Shown here: positions 1-9,889 of the stretch, one piece after another | How positions within the stretch are numbered: position 1 is the first letter of the stretch | How the letters are laid out: every line of letters starts with the position of its first letter | Assembly: GCF_001592085.1 (NCBI RefSeq) | Contig: NZ_BCWD01000009.1 | Location: forward strand, 1-64,000 | Direction: 5' to 3' | DNA: 64,000 bases | Source: Levilactobacillus senmaizukei DSM 21775 = NBRC 103853 | GTDB taxonomy: Bacteria > Bacillota > Bacilli > Lactobacillales > Lactobacillaceae | The notes under the pieces: generated by a model | Told to the model about the DNA's origin: nothing | What the model saw: the letters and a program-made list of their open reading frames with translations, nothing else | Database searches by the model: none | Position numbers and translations under genes: made by a program

Positions 1-3000
1 GATTCAGATGCTGCTTCAGATTCACTTGCTGCTTCGGATTCAGACTCAGACTCACTATCAGACTCTGAGTCGCTTTCTGAATCGGCCTCGCTGTGCGCTT
101 CAGAGGCCAAACTTGCATAATTATTGGCATCGTTGGCGGCACTAGTAGCCTTATCCTTTGCGGCTGCAGCAGATGATGCTGCCTGCTTGGCCGTTTCAGC
201 GGCACTAGATGCCGTTGAGTTGTCCCCAGCTGCAGTAGCGGAATCAGCATTCGATTGAGCGGCCTGCGCTGCGGATGCGGCAGATGAAGCCTCAGCCGCG
301 GCAGACGCTGCAGTAGAAGCTGCAGCTTGTGCTTGTTCAGCATATGACGTGGATGCAGAGTACTTGTCACCACCATATTGATCGGCAACATTAGCGTAAG
401 AGTTTGCTAGGCTAGCATATTCCCCAGCGGCAGCAGCGGCTTCGGATGCTGATAGGGCTGCAGATGAAGCATTATCAGCACTAACTCCGTCAACCGTCAA
501 TTCGGCTGGCCCCAACGTCATGGTCAAATCGCCATCAGTAACAACCAAGTAGTAGTAACCCGCTTGGCTCGTCTTTACATCGGTCAAATCCAGTTGTGCA
601 CTAGTTGCTCCGTCAATGGCAGTACCACCAGTACTACTATCGGTTGCAGAGTAATACCATTGGTAAGTAACTTCAGAGGTATCGTCATTAGTTGTTGTCA
701 AACTTGAGTCTGGTAACCAAATGACATTGTCACCCGCATTAACAGACTGATCGACTAACCCATTACCCACCGTGACCGTCTTAGATGAAGAATAACTTGA
801 ACCGTCCGCGTTGGTAATCGTAGCTGTAATGGTGACTTTTCCTTCTGATTTATCGGAAACGGCACTAACCAAACCGCCGTTATCTACCGTAACGATGCTG
901 GTATCACTACTCGTCCACTTGATTTCACCAGTAGCATTACCTGGGTTCGTTGTCGTTGTAAACTTCGATGATTGGGTATTCAGGACATAGTCCGGTCCAC
1001 TAATTTCAATACTTGTTGCTGGTACATCAGAATCATACACATCAACTTCAGCAATATTACTACCGTGAGTGATATGCGTAACCGTCAGTGCATCTTGATA
1101 CTGTGCCACCATCTGGAACATCATCGTTCCAGTAAAGTCGGAGGCCGTCTGAACGGTTACCGTGTTCGAAACGTTGGTCAATACTGGCAGAATGTTGTAT
1201 TGGTCGGTCTTCTGTTCAGAGTACGTCAGGTATCCAGCATCCTGAGCCGCAGACAATTTCATCCACGAACCATTGATCTGGACATACCAATTTGAAACAG
1301 TGTTGTTGGCGTACAAGTTCACCGTGTTAATGTAGGAAGTGGCACTCAAAGTGAATGTGTTCCCAGAAACAGTAGAGGTAATCGCCGATGGTTGAGTGGT
1401 AAAACCAGCTTTCAAGGTCATCCCAAGGAATTGACTTGCATCCCCAGTAATTGATGCTTGAGAGGTATTGGTCTTGTTAGAATAATTGGTAGCATTAACA
1501 ACAGCGATCGCTGCATTACTTGCAGCGGATGTTGCCGCCGTTGCATACGCCTTTGCGTCTTCCAATGCTTGATTAGCATCAGCTGCGAAACCACTAGCGG
1601 CGTTAAAGTCACCAGCAGCAACAGCAGACGAAGCCAAAGTCATATAGCTATTAGCATTAGATGCCGCATCGTCACCTTGAGCGGCAGCCAGTTGTGCCTG
1701 TTGGGCTAAACTAGAAGCTTGGCTGATGAACGATGCTCCAAGACTCGTGTTTGACTTGTACTTCGCCGCGAGTGACGTTGCTGCAGAAGAAGCACTAATT
1801 GCAGACGCATTTGCGGCTGAAGTTGCTGCCGTCATATCTGTAGCAACTGATGAGGCATACGATGATTGCGCTGTCACAATAGTTGTTGTGGCGGCGTTTG
1901 CAGCGCTTGCTGCATAACTTTGTTGTTCAATCGTCTGCTTCAAGTACGTACTAGTAGAGACAGCGGCATTAGAGGCCGCCTTGTAATTCCCATCCGCACC
2001 ATAACTGGCAGCCGTTGAAGCGGCACTACTTGCTAATGCAGCGAAGTTTGAAGCGGCAGATGCTGCAGATGTTGCTAAACTATTGGCTTCGGTCGCAGCT
2101 GAGTTGAACTCAGGCGATGAAGACCACGCGTTGTTAGCCGCGGCAGCATTTGAGCCTGCTACTGAAGCAACACTAGCTGCACTTGAAGCCGTCGCAGCAG
2201 CGATTGCTGCATAACTGGCACCCAAATAGTCAGCCGTATCTTTATCAGAAGAAGCTTCCTCTGCGGCGGACAAAGCTAGGTCGACGCTAGCTAATGCAGA
2301 TGATGCAGCTGAACTAGCTAAAACACCGTAAGAGCTAGCTTTGAAGGCTTGATCTGCAGCAACACTAGCAGCTGAACTAGCAGCGGCATAGTCTTTGGTT
2401 GCTTCAGTTAACGCGGCCGCACTCTTCGACACAGCAGCAATGCTGGCAGCTTCACTGGCCAATGCGGCATACGAAGTTGCCGTTTCACTACTCTTAGTTG
2501 CTAAAGAAGCGTTGTAACTGGCCGTGTTGTCTGCGGACACATCCACGATCGAATTCATATTGGCGATTGCTGAGCTGGCAGCGGCAGCAGCGGCTTCAGC
2601 TGCCTTTGCATACCCAGCTGCTTCGCTAGCTGACTGTGTTGACTGATCCGTGTAATTTCCCTTGGCATCAGTGACCACCACGGTGATGACATTCGAACCA
2701 GCCTTAAATTTAGCGGTCGACAGTAATGCTGACTTCGTTCCAGTAACAACCGCTTGGTAATAATAAGTCCCGGCCGTCGTGGCCGTTGGCGCAAATATCG
2801 CAGAAGTTTGGCCACTCACAGGTGACCAAGTACGTCCATCGGTTGAAACGTACCAAACATAATCTGCTGTCTTAACGTCATAACTATTGACAATCAAGTA
2901 GTAACCCAAGTTACTAATATTGGTCGTAATGGAGATTTGTTCACCAACGTTGTATTGGGTCTTGGCTGCACTAGCAGTAAGGCTAGCCCCACTGGCCGTC

Positions 3001-4727
3001 GAATCTTGGCCAGTAACCGAGGTATTGAATGCCTTAGCTAGCGTGGCAGCATTTGAAGCATCCGCTGCGGCTGAAGAAGCCAAAATTGCTGCGGCTGCAG
3101 CTTCACGTGCATAAGACGTTGCGTCCTGAGCCGTTAAAGCAGCGGCAGCATTTGAGGCAGCAGCACTGGTCTTAGCAGCTGCTGAACTGGCGATCACAGA
3201 GGCACTGGAAGCGCTAGAAGCATAGTTGGCCGATTGCGTCCCTTTGTAACCAGCAGCTTCAGAGGCTGCCGTACTTGCCAAGTTTGCTGACGAAGCCGCC
3301 AATGAAGCACTGGAAGCAGCAGAGCTAGCCAAGTCCTGAATGGATAAGGTCGAGGCTTTTGACCCTGCTGATTGGGCAACACTGTTAGCATCCGTGACAG
3401 TTGTGCTGGCGATTGCAGCGGCACTGGCAACACTATTCATGCTGACATTAGCATTGCTGGCTGCGGCGTAATCACCATTTACACCAGCCGCACTGGCTGC
3501 AGCATAGGCGGCGTCAGCCTGACTGGCTAAATCACTTAAGGTCGCAGCGGCACTAGAGGCCACGGTTGCGGCACTAGTTGCCGTTGAATATTCCGCCATG
3601 GCTGCTGAATTTTGTTTAGCATATTGTGTTGCTGTGTACGCGCTGCTGGCAGCGGCTGCAGCTTCAGCGGCTGCAATCGCTGCGGCACTAGCTGCCGAGT
3701 GAACATCCACACCGGCACTACTTACCAAGCTTGCCATTCCTTGAGCTGCTGCTAATTGAGCAGCCGAGGCGGCACTGGAAGTAATATCAGCATAGGAAAC
3801 GGCCGCAGCGGCATAGGAGGCCGCTGCACTAGATGCAGTAGCGTAATTCTTGGTCATCTCTGAAGCATCACTGGTGACGTTTAAAGAGTCCAAGTACATG
3901 TTAGCCAAGCTATTGTAGTGTTTAGCAAAATCATAAGCCTGGAGAGTTTCCTGATAAGCACTGGAGGCAGTCTTGTAGGCCGCCTGAGTATCTAACGTAT
4001 TAACTAAAGATGCATAACTACTTGCTGCACTGGCAGCAATTGCTGCGGATGATGCTGCGGCTGAAGCCGCATCTGCAGCACTACTATCCCCCGTTGAAGC
4101 ACTGTTTGTATTACCTGTGGTCGTGACTAATGAAGCACTTTCGGCCACTGGCATCACAACAGCCTGTCGGGTCATCGCAACTTTAGTCACAGTCTTAGTG
4201 ACATTAGTTGTCAAGGTGACATCGGCATCTGTATTAGCAGCTAAGCTCGCAACCTTCTTATTCGTATCATTCGTTGCAGCGTCTGAGGCTGAAATAGTCG
4301 TGATCGCTGAACTATCAGATGAAGAATTTGCTGAACTTGAGTCAGAAGCACCCGAACTCTTCTCTGCAGCAGAACTTAATTCTGCCGATGCTGATGAGAT
4401 GTGATCAGCTGAAGAAGATGCTGTGGAGCCTGACTCATCACCTGCTGAACTAGCAGTAGATGATGCTGATGAACTGTCAGCCGCTGAGCTATTTCGCAGC
4501 TTAATGGTTGACGAAGAACTTGCCGAAGAGGCAGCAGACGAAGTACTACTTGCTTTGTCGCTGGACTCATCAGCCTGACTAGCCGTGTCGGCCTTGGCAG
4601 TCAAATTACCGGCACCCAAAAGCGTAAAGGATGCTAACGCCGCGAAGACCCAGGTCTTCCCTGACTTGAACATCTTGTATCGCAATTTTGGATCACCGTT
4701 GAATGCCTTGTTCCGCATGAATTTCAC
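1..4727 (-). CDS. Giant Ala/Ser-rich surface adhesin, KxYKxGKxW signal, 3' end beyond window
   Basis: One open frame runs from a GTG at 4727 (GGAGG 11 nt upstream) through base 1, about 1575 codons, with no stop. The first 50 residues form a long signal peptide with a KxYKxGKxW-type motif (KMFKSGKTW), a hydrophobic stretch and a cleavage region near LTAKADTAS. A Ser-rich segment follows. Next come about 900 residues of Ala/Ser/Tyr-rich repeats (ASSAAAYA-like units), interrupted near 2640-2940 by an Ig-like module. A BIG_2-like domain lies near 790-1030 and another Ig-like domain near 490-780. The frame enters a Ser-Glu/Ser-Asp repeat at the left edge, typical of a wall-spanning stalk. Known family members are exported by Sec or accessory SecA2/SecY2, often glycosylated, and anchored by sortase; the anchor is not in view. 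An in-frame ATG three codons downstream (4718) is a possible alternative start but lies too far from the SD. Confidence 0.9.
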   Translation of the reverse strand, partial: MKFMRNKAFNGDPKLRYKMFKSGKTWVFAALASFTLLGAGNLTAKADTASQADESSDKASSTSSAASSASSSSTIKLRNSSAADSSSASSTASSAGDESGSTASSSADHISSASAELSSAAEKSSGASDSSSANSSSDSSAITTISASDAATNDTNKKVASLAANTDADVTLTTNVTKTVTKVAMTRQAVVMPVAESASLVTTTGNTNSASTGDSSAADAASAAASSAAIAASAASSYASLVNTLDTQAAYKTASSAYQETLQAYDFAKHYNSLANMYLDSLNVTSDASEMTKNYATASSAAASYAAAAVSYADITSSAASAAQLAAAQGMASLVSSAGVDVHSAASAAAIAAAEAAAAASSAYTATQYAKQNSAAMAEYSTATSAATVASSAAATLSDLASQADAAYAAASAAGVNGDYAAASNANVSMNSVASAAAIASTTVTDANSVAQSAGSKASTLSIQDLASSAASSASLAASSANLASTAASEAAGYKGTQSANYASSASSASVIASSAAAKTSAAASNAAAALTAQDATSYAREAAAAAILASSAAADASNAATLAKAFNTSVTGQDSTASGASLTASAAKTQYNVGEQISITTNISNLGYYLIVNSYDVKTADYVWYVSTDGRTWSPVSGQTSAIFAPTATTAGTYYYQAVVTGTKSALLSTAKFKAGSNVITVVVTDAKGNYTDQSTQSASEAAGYAKAAEAAAAAASSAIANMNSIVDVSADNTASYNASLATKSSETATSYAALASEAASIAAVSKSAAALTEATKDYAAASSAASVAADQAFKASSYGVLASSAASSALASVDLALSAAEEASSDKDTADYLGASYAAIAAATASSAASVASVAGSNAAAANNAWSSSPEFNSAATEANSLATSAASAASNFAALASSAASTAASYGADGNYKAASNAAVSTSTYLKQTIEQQSYAASAANAATTTIVTAQSSYASSVATDMTAATSAANASAISASSAATSLAAKYKSNTSLGASFISQASSLAQQAQLAAAQGDDAASNANSYMTLASSAVAAGDFNAASGFAADANQALEDAKAYATAATSAASNAAIAVVNATNYSNKTNTSQASITGDASQFLGMTLKAGFTTQPSAITSTVSGNTFTLSATSYINTVNLYANNTVSNWYVQINGSWMKLSAAQDAGYLTYSEQKTDQYNILPVLTNVSNTVTVQTASDFTGTMMFQMVAQYQDALTVTHITHGSNIAEVDVYDSDVPATSIEISGPDYVLNTQSSKFTTTTNPGNATGEIKWTSSDTSIVTVDNGGLVSAVSDKSEGKVTITATITNADGSSYSSSKTVTVGNGLVDQSVNAGDNVIWLPDSSLTTTNDDTSEVTYQWYYSATDSSTGGTAIDGATSAQLDLTDVKTSQAGYYYLVVTDGDLTMTLGPAELTVDGVSADNASSAALSASEAAAAAGEYASLANSYANVADQYGGDKYSASTSYAEQAQAAASTAASAAAEASSAASAAQAAQSNADSATAAGDNSTASSAAETAKQAASSAAAAKDKATSAANDANNYASLASEAHSEADSESDSESDSESESESEAASESEAASE

Positions 4728-4881
4728 TGTCGTTACGCCCTCCTTTATAAAAGAGATTCCAATAAATAAACAATCACTACCCCCAAAATTACCTAACTTT
4801 TTGAAATGATAGCGTTCAAAAGTTGAATGGTCTATACGCTTCCCCCACCATAGGGTCTCCCCTATAAACCAATCCCCTGAT

Positions 4882-4897
4882 GGTGTTCATTCTAGCA
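4882..4897 (-). promoter_or_regulatory. Putative extended -10 promoter of the adhesin gene
   Basis: On the minus strand TGCTAGAAT (4889-4897) is an extended -10 element. No convincing -35 lies 17 nt upstream. Transcription would start near 4882 and leave an untranslated leader of about 155 nt. The same extended -10 occurs upstream of asnB. Confidence 0.4.
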
Positions 4898-5461
4898 CAA
4901 TTTCACTATACGTACTATTTTTAAAGTTAAATTACTAACGTCAAACAAGTGATTTCATAAATATGATTCCTTTCTTAAAAGTTTCTCAGTAAAATCAATC
5001 GAGATTTTCAGCCCTGTTAATCAATGAAAACGCTTTATACTTCTTCAGTAATTAACGATCGTGATCAGTTTACAAACCTTATGTTACCGCGGTTTTCACG
5101 AATGTCACTCTTTAGCAGGATTTCAAACCTTTTTGCCTGATAGTCAAGACTATTCATTACTGTCATTTCAATGCTTACTATTTGACTAAGTAATATTACA
5201 TTTTCGTTAAAATTTTGACCACTTTTGCCGTTCTGAGGCACTACTTTCAGCACACATTCTTGCCAAAAATCAAGGGATCAGTTTAGTTTTCTTTAAGGTT
5301 CACGGGAGCGTTTTCCTCACAATACATCAAATGTGTAACGCTGGTAATCTAAGTCATCTCATTATAATTCACAATATTTTTCACAAAAGCTTTTATATCA
5401 AGCCTTATCACTATTTTTCTACTTAACTAACACTTGATAACTGACAGTTAAGGGGAGGCAC
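4898..5461. other. AT-rich intergenic region upstream of adhesin, two cre-like sites
   Basis: No convincing gene is seen in this stretch of more than 500 bases. Two sequences resemble CcpA cre sites. ATGAAAACGCTTTAT at 5024-5038 differs from the WTGNAANCGNWNNCW consensus at one position. GGAAAACGCTCCCG (5303-5316, minus strand) is a weaker match. They lie about 140 and 420 bp upstream of the putative adhesin promoter. Whether CcpA binds is inference. Confidence 0.35.
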
Positions 5462-5496
5462 AAAAAAAGCTTGCTAACCGAACTTGGTTAGCGAGC
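5462..5496 (-). terminator. Rho-independent terminator of the relQ-nadK-rluA operon
   Basis: On the minus strand the arms GCTCGCTAACC and GGTTAGCAAGC pair over a 5-nt loop and are followed by seven T. It lies directly after the pseudouridine synthase stop codon. Confidence 0.85.
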
Positions 5497-5504
5497 TTTC
5501 CTAA

Positions 5505-6404
5505 TTAAATCATGATTTCTTGCCTAATGACCTCGGCTAGGTCGTTAGGAAGTTGAGCGTAGCAAGTGATCCACTGCTCCATAAAAGGTTGATAAAATTT
5601 AAGCCGAGCACAGTGTAAAGCTTGCCGATGAATCCACGGATCCGTTGGTTGACTGTATAACCAGTCCCCTAGCAATGGGTGTCCCAAGGATTCACAATGC
5701 ACCCGAACCTGATGAGTCTTTCCAGTATGAAGCTTAATGGCTAATAAACTAGCCATTTTTGAACGGCGACGAACCCAAATTTCCGTTCTGGCGGCCTTGC
5801 CATCGGGTCGGACGGCCCGTTTGACAAAGGACCCTTCTGCCCGACCGATGGGTTGATTCACTTCAAAATGGTCGGGAGTGACCGATCCGCGGGCAACGGC
5901 AATGTAACGCTTGTCCAGCTGACCTAACTTCAACTGTTTATCCAGAACCGAATGGGCAAAGTGATGCTTAGCAAACAGGACACAACCACTCGTATCCCGA
6001 TCTAACCTGGTCACGATGTGTGTCACATCACTATCGGCCTGGATGGCCCGGAGATGGCCCTTCACTCGATTGGCTAATGTATCATCTGGATAAAGGTGAG
6101 ATGGGACAGAGGCCATTCCAGCTGGCTTATTCACCACCAAAAAATGTTCGTCTTCATATAGAATATCTAGCGGGTGGGTCGAAATGCTCACGTGAGCATT
6201 CGTCGGTTCCGGAGGCAACACCAGTCCCACGCGTTGGCCAGGTTGGGCCATCACGATCACCCGGACGGGTTGGCCATCCAATGTCACAATGCCCCCATGG
6301 AATTTGATCTGTTTTAGAAAAGTCCTGGTGACGCCATGCGCCATCAGGACTGTCCGAACGTGCACCGGGCTTTCGCCACCCACCAACCATTCAAAAGCCG
6401 TCAT
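5505..6404 (-). CDS. RluA-family 23S/tRNA pseudouridine synthase (YjbO-like)
   Basis: The 299-residue protein has the RluA/RluD-family catalytic motif TRLDRDTSG, with the Asp that attacks uridine, and the preceding [16 protein letters not shown] signature. The first ~70 residues resemble an S4-like RNA-binding segment. It isomerises specific uridines in structured RNA; the exact target cannot be read from sequence. Its ATG overlaps the nadK stop (ATGA), so the two are translationally coupled. The order relQ-nadK-rluA matches Bacillus subtilis yjbM-yjbN-yjbO. Length is normal for the family. Confidence 0.9.
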   Translation of the reverse strand: MTAFEWLVGGESPVHVRTVLMAHGVTRTFLKQIKFHGGIVTLDGQPVRVIVMAQPGQRVGLVLPPEPTNAHVSISTHPLDILYEDEHFLVVNKPAGMASVPSHLYPDDTLANRVKGHLRAIQADSDVTHIVTRLDRDTSGCVLFAKHHFAHSVLDKQLKLGQLDKRYIAVARGSVTPDHFEVNQPIGRAEGSFVKRAVRPDGKAARTEIWVRRRSKMASLLAIKLHTGKTHQVRVHCESLGHPLLGDWLYSQPTDPWIHRQALHCARLKFYQPFMEQWITCYAQLPNDLAEVIRQEIMI

Positions 6405-7204
6405 GAGCGTTCTCGTCCGATGAAGGACGCCTCAACACGTTGCCAAAAGTGTGTGTGCCGGTACTCGGCAAATTGGATTCGCTGCGGAGCAATTCGATAG
6501 GTAATTGCCTTGATCGGTCGGCCTTCGATGCTGAGCTGATCACACATCAAAACATTATCGACCGAACTAGTCGGTTCAATCCGAATCCACTCATCCGCAG
6601 GGATAACAAGGGGTGAGCCCAGCGTTCGAAAAACAATATTATTAATCGACCCAATTTCTGCCATTTGAATTGCATTGAAACGGGGATCAAGGACCGCGCC
6701 GCCGACAGATTTATTGTAAGCCGTCGAGCCTGTCGGAGTGGAAATACACAGACCATCTCCTCGAAAGCTTTCGAACAACTCATCCTTGATGTAAACATCG
6801 GCAACCATGGTTCCCGAAACCTTTTTAATCGTCGATTCATTCAGGGCCAACGCTTCATCCGCATGGGTCCCATCCGCGTACTCAACGCGAATCGCCAGCA
6901 TCGGATAACTAATACTTTGACCGTTGTCTTCAATGAGACTAGCCACCAATTCATCGACCTCATAGTCGCGCCAATCGGTATAAAATCCGAGATGACCAGT
7001 ATGAATTCCAACGAAACGAACCTGATCTAACCGGTCGTTATAGTGATGAACAGCAGACAAAAGCGTCCCATCACCACCGACCGTGACCACGATGTCGGGG
7101 TCCAGGCTATCGATGGTTACACCACCGGCTACGAGGCCTTCATGGAGCGCTGTCGCCACTGCCTTAGATTCTGGTCCATTGTTACTAAAAATGGAAACCT
7201 TCAT
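6401..7204 (-). CDS. nadK: NAD kinase
   Basis: The 267-residue protein contains the family's GGDGT motif ([14 protein letters not shown]) near residue 45 and a central [14 protein letters not shown] segment, both hallmarks of ATP-NAD kinases. It phosphorylates NAD to NADP in the cytosol. I start it at the ATG at 7204 rather than at an upstream in-frame codon, because GGAAG sits just before it and the N-terminus MKVSIFSNN matches the usual start of the family. That ATG lies one base after the relQ stop (TGATATG), which implies coupling. Confidence 0.95.
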   Translation of the reverse strand: MKVSIFSNNGPESKAVATALHEGLVAGGVTIDSLDPDIVVTVGGDGTLLSAVHHYNDRLDQVRFVGIHTGHLGFYTDWRDYEVDELVASLIEDNGQSISYPMLAIRVEYADGTHADEALALNESTIKKVSGTMVADVYIKDELFESFRGDGLCISTPTGSTAYNKSVGGAVLDPRFNAIQMAEIGSINNIVFRTLGSPLVIPADEWIRIEPTSSVDNVLMCDQLSIEGRPIKAITYRIAPQRIQFAEYRHTHFWQRVEASFIGRERS

Positions 7205-7205
7205 A

Positions 7206-7859
7206 TCATTCTTCCTTGCTTTGCCCCGTCGAAGACGAGTCATGGTGTTGAGGCGTCATGTACTGCTGTGCCTCTTGAATTTCTTCACGAATTTCCGACA
7301 TTTCGGTGTCCAACTTGAAGGCCGCCTCCGCTGCCCGCTGTAGCCGGCCACTTAATTCTTCCGGAAAGTCGCCTTGATATTTGTAATTTAAAGAGTGCTC
7401 AATCGTTGCCCAAAAGTTCATTGCTAGTGTCCGCACTTGAATTTCTGCCAAAATTTTCTTTTCACCAGAAACTAACTGGACTGGATACTCAATAACAATG
7501 TGATAGGAGCGGTAACCACTCGGCTTTTCATTGTGAATATAATCGCGTTCTTCCAGAATTGTCAGGTCCGTACGCCGCCGCAAAAGGTCAACAACATCAT
7601 AAATGTCCTCAACAAATTGGCACATGATGCGTAGACCCGCAATGTCTTGCATATCTTGTTCGAGACGCTCTTCGGCGACATGCCGTCGCAACATTTTTTC
7701 CTTAATACTAGCAACCGGTTTCACTCGGCCAGTTACAAACTCTATCGGTGGCCGTTCATTACGATTCTCAAATTGTTTACGAATCCCACGGAGCTTAACT
7801 TTCAGCTCGCTAACAGCCTGCTGATAGGGTAATAAAAATTGGTCCCAATTTGCTATCAT
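7206..7859 (-). CDS. relQ: Small alarmone synthetase RelQ (GTP pyrophosphokinase)
   Basis: The 217-residue protein carries a stand-alone RelA/SpoT synthetase domain. Visible motifs include [46 protein letters not shown] and [23 protein letters not shown]. There is no HD hydrolase domain and no TGS/ACT region, as expected for RelQ/YjbM. It makes (p)ppGpp under stress. The start at 7859 is supported by AGGGGG nine bases upstream; the longer frame lacks a ribosome binding site. It is first in the operon with nadK and the pseudouridine synthase, divergent from spxH. Confidence 0.93.
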   Translation of the reverse strand: MIANWDQFLLPYQQAVSELKVKLRGIRKQFENRNERPPIEFVTGRVKPVASIKEKMLRRHVAEERLEQDMQDIAGLRIMCQFVEDIYDVVDLLRRRTDLTILEERDYIHNEKPSGYRSYHIVIEYPVQLVSGEKKILAEIQVRTLAMNFWATIEHSLNYKYQGDFPEELSGRLQRAAEAAFKLDTEMSEIREEIQEAQQYMTPQHHDSSSTGQSKEE

Positions 7860-8181
7860 AATCACGTTCCCCCTATCATTTGATACAGATGTCCTATCCG
7901 ATTTTACCATACTTTGACCATAACCGAGAGAAATTACCGATCACACCTGTGCGACTTTTCACAGCCTCGATTACGTCCAACAAACTAGTGGGGTTACGAG
8001 GCGTTTAGCTTTACCTGACCGTAAAAATGTTGCATGATTAGGTTGCGTTTTAAATGGACGGTCTTCACCTCAAACAAACGTTCCGATTGCTATTTTTATT
8101 TTTTTTGGTAGTGTAGTGTTATTAGTTTTTGTTTTGGCGACCTTGCTGATTGCCAATTAGACAGGTATAGGAGGAAGCAAT

Positions 8182-8829
8182 GTGTTAGAAGTCTATTTGT
8201 TCGTCAACCCATTGGGCGCTCGCTGTATGCGTTCCGAGCGTAATATTATGAAGTTGGCTGACCATTTGAATAGCAAGGTGTCCTTTCAATTTGTGCCGCT
8301 GCTCAATCAACAGATCATTGAACAGTCGCTCACGGCGCGTCCAACCTTAGCGGAACGGAACGACCGGTTTAATGTGTATTATCAAGCAATCCTGGCCTAT
8401 AAGGCAGCCCTTTTCCAAGGGAAGCGTAAGGGTCGGTCATTCCTACTCAATATGCAATCTGCTGTCGTTGACCACCACCGGACATTCTCACAAGATCTAG
8501 CACTGGAACTCGCCAAAGACTGCCAGTTAGATCTCGATATGTTCGTGGAAGACTGCGATTCTGACTTGGCCAAACAGGCCTTCCAAACTGATCAAAAACT
8601 CGCTGCCGAGATGAAGGTTCAGCAATCCTCATCAGCGGTCATCTTTAATTGTAGCGCCTCTCAGTGTGGCTTGTTACTCAATGATGTCACCTACGAATCA
8701 CTCTGTGATGTTTGTGAAAGCCAGGGTGTTGCGACTAAAGAAATGTTAATGACAGAACCAACTTACCCACAAAATAACCAAGCCGCTTCAGCAGGTGGCG
8801 ATCTACATCCCCATCTGCACGTCTTGTAA
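8182..8829 (+). CDS. spxH: DsbA-like ClpXP adaptor, SpxH/YjbH family
   Basis: The 215-residue protein looks like the thioredoxin-fold DsbA-family adaptor SpxH. It starts with MLEVYLFVNPLGARC, where one Cys stands near residue 15 instead of a CxxC pair, and a later cluster contains NCSASQC and CDVC. In Bacillus the homologue delivers Spx to ClpXP. Position supports the call: it is divergent to relQ-nadK-rluA, as yjbH lies next to yjbM-O. The start is a GTG with AGGAGG upstream; the ATG two bases earlier opens a two-codon frame (ATG TGT TAG) and cannot be the start. The loss of CxxC is common in lactobacilli. Confidence 0.8.
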   Translation: MLEVYLFVNPLGARCMRSERNIMKLADHLNSKVSFQFVPLLNQQIIEQSLTARPTLAERNDRFNVYYQAILAYKAALFQGKRKGRSFLLNMQSAVVDHHRTFSQDLALELAKDCQLDLDMFVEDCDSDLAKQAFQTDQKLAAEMKVQQSSSAVIFNCSASQCGLLLNDVTYESLCDVCESQGVATKEMLMTEPTYPQNNQAASAGGDLHPHLHVL

Positions 8830-8853
8830 ACGGCGCTGAATCGTTTTACCCTT

Positions 8854-8883
8854 GCCCGACCGGCGTTTGGTCGGGCTTTTTTA
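8854..8883 (+). terminator. Terminator of spxH
   Basis: Perfect arms GCCCGACC and GGTCGGGC enclose a 7-nt loop and are followed by TTTTTT, 24 nt after the spxH stop. Confidence 0.9.
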
Positions 8884-8964
8884 TTGGGTCAGATATGAAA
8901 AATAATTACAGTATGTTATGATGAAGCCAATTAATTGATTCTCAATTAAAGGGGTGCTAATTTT

Positions 8965-9831
8965 ATGACTACCGCTATCGTGACTGACACTGCTGCTTAT
9001 CTAACCCCAACGCAACTTGCGCAGTATCACATCACCGTGTTACCAATCACAGTGATCTTAGGTGAGCAACAATATCCAGAATCAGAATTAGAAGAACAAC
9101 CACAAATGTTTTACGACTATTTGCGGACCAACCCAGACCTGCCAACCACCTCGCAAACGTCGTTGGGCGCTGTCAAAGAAGCGTACGATAAACTGGCAGA
9201 TCAGGGGATTGATGAAATTATTTCGATTCATCTCTCTAGCGGCATCACATCATTCATGGATAACCTGCAAATTTTTGCAAAAGACTATCCGCGGGCCAAG
9301 GTCTACCCGATCGACTCCCTTGTAGCCAGTGCCGGCGAGGCTAACCTCTGCCTCCTGGCGGGACAAATGGTCGCTAACGGCGATCACGCAGACACCATTG
9401 TTCCGGAACTGAAAGACCTGCGGACCACCATGCAGGTGTACTTCGCCGTGAATAGCCTCAGCCATTTGGCTCGAACTGGTCGCCTAAGCAATCGTTCCGC
9501 CATCATTGGTGACCTTTTCAATATCAAGCCCATCCTGACATTCAATTCGGCGGGACAAATCATCGCCATCGATAAAGAACGGACGATGAAAAAGGCCTTT
9601 CACTTTATGGAAATGCATCTCAAAGCAACATTACAGTCCGTCGACTATCCAATTTTAGTCACTGTGATCGCGGCTAACAATCCCAACCTTGCCAACCAAT
9701 GGGTCCAAAAAATTGCCGAGGACTTTCCCGAAGTTCGGGTAGTCTTTAGCGAACTGGGGCCCGTCATTAGTGTTCATACTGGCGAAAAGACCATGGGACT
9801 AATCTGGCAACGCGACTGGAAAACTATCTGA
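8965..9831 (+). CDS. DegV family fatty-acid-binding protein
   Basis: The 288-residue protein begins TTAIVTDTAAYLTP, the DegV N-terminus (ivtDSt). It carries the lipid-headgroup motif HLSSGITSF near residue 92 and the SLSHLARTGRLS segment. In Firmicutes DegV/FakB proteins hold a fatty acid for phosphorylation by FakA; which acyl chain this paralogue binds is unknown. It is monocistronic, with AAAGGGG upstream, a terminator before it and a bidirectional terminator after it. Confidence 0.9.
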   Translation: MTTAIVTDTAAYLTPTQLAQYHITVLPITVILGEQQYPESELEEQPQMFYDYLRTNPDLPTTSQTSLGAVKEAYDKLADQGIDEIISIHLSSGITSFMDNLQIFAKDYPRAKVYPIDSLVASAGEANLCLLAGQMVANGDHADTIVPELKDLRTTMQVYFAVNSLSHLARTGRLSNRSAIIGDLFNIKPILTFNSAGQIIAIDKERTMKKAFHFMEMHLKATLQSVDYPILVTVIAANNPNLANQWVQKIAEDFPEVRVVFSELGPVISVHTGEKTMGLIWQRDWKTI

Positions 9832-9847
9832 GCTTCATCATGAATAA

Positions 9848-9885
9848 GAAACGCCATCAGCAATCGCTGATGGCGTTTCTTTGTG
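9848..9885. terminator. Bidirectional terminator between degV and pepF
   Basis: A 14-bp perfect stem (GAAACGCCATCAGC and complement, 4-nt loop) with T-rich flanks on both strands separates two convergent genes. Confidence 0.85.
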
Positions 9886-9889
9886 TCTT

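Noticed and set aside
1-4400. Short tandem repeats that could be taken for a CRISPR or non-coding repeat array
   Set aside because: They are in-frame Ala/Ser codons of one long coding sequence, with no fixed repeat-spacer pattern.
5065-5253. 62-codon minus-strand frame upstream of the adhesin
   Set aside because: No ribosome binding site, no motif, and it lies in AT-rich spacer.
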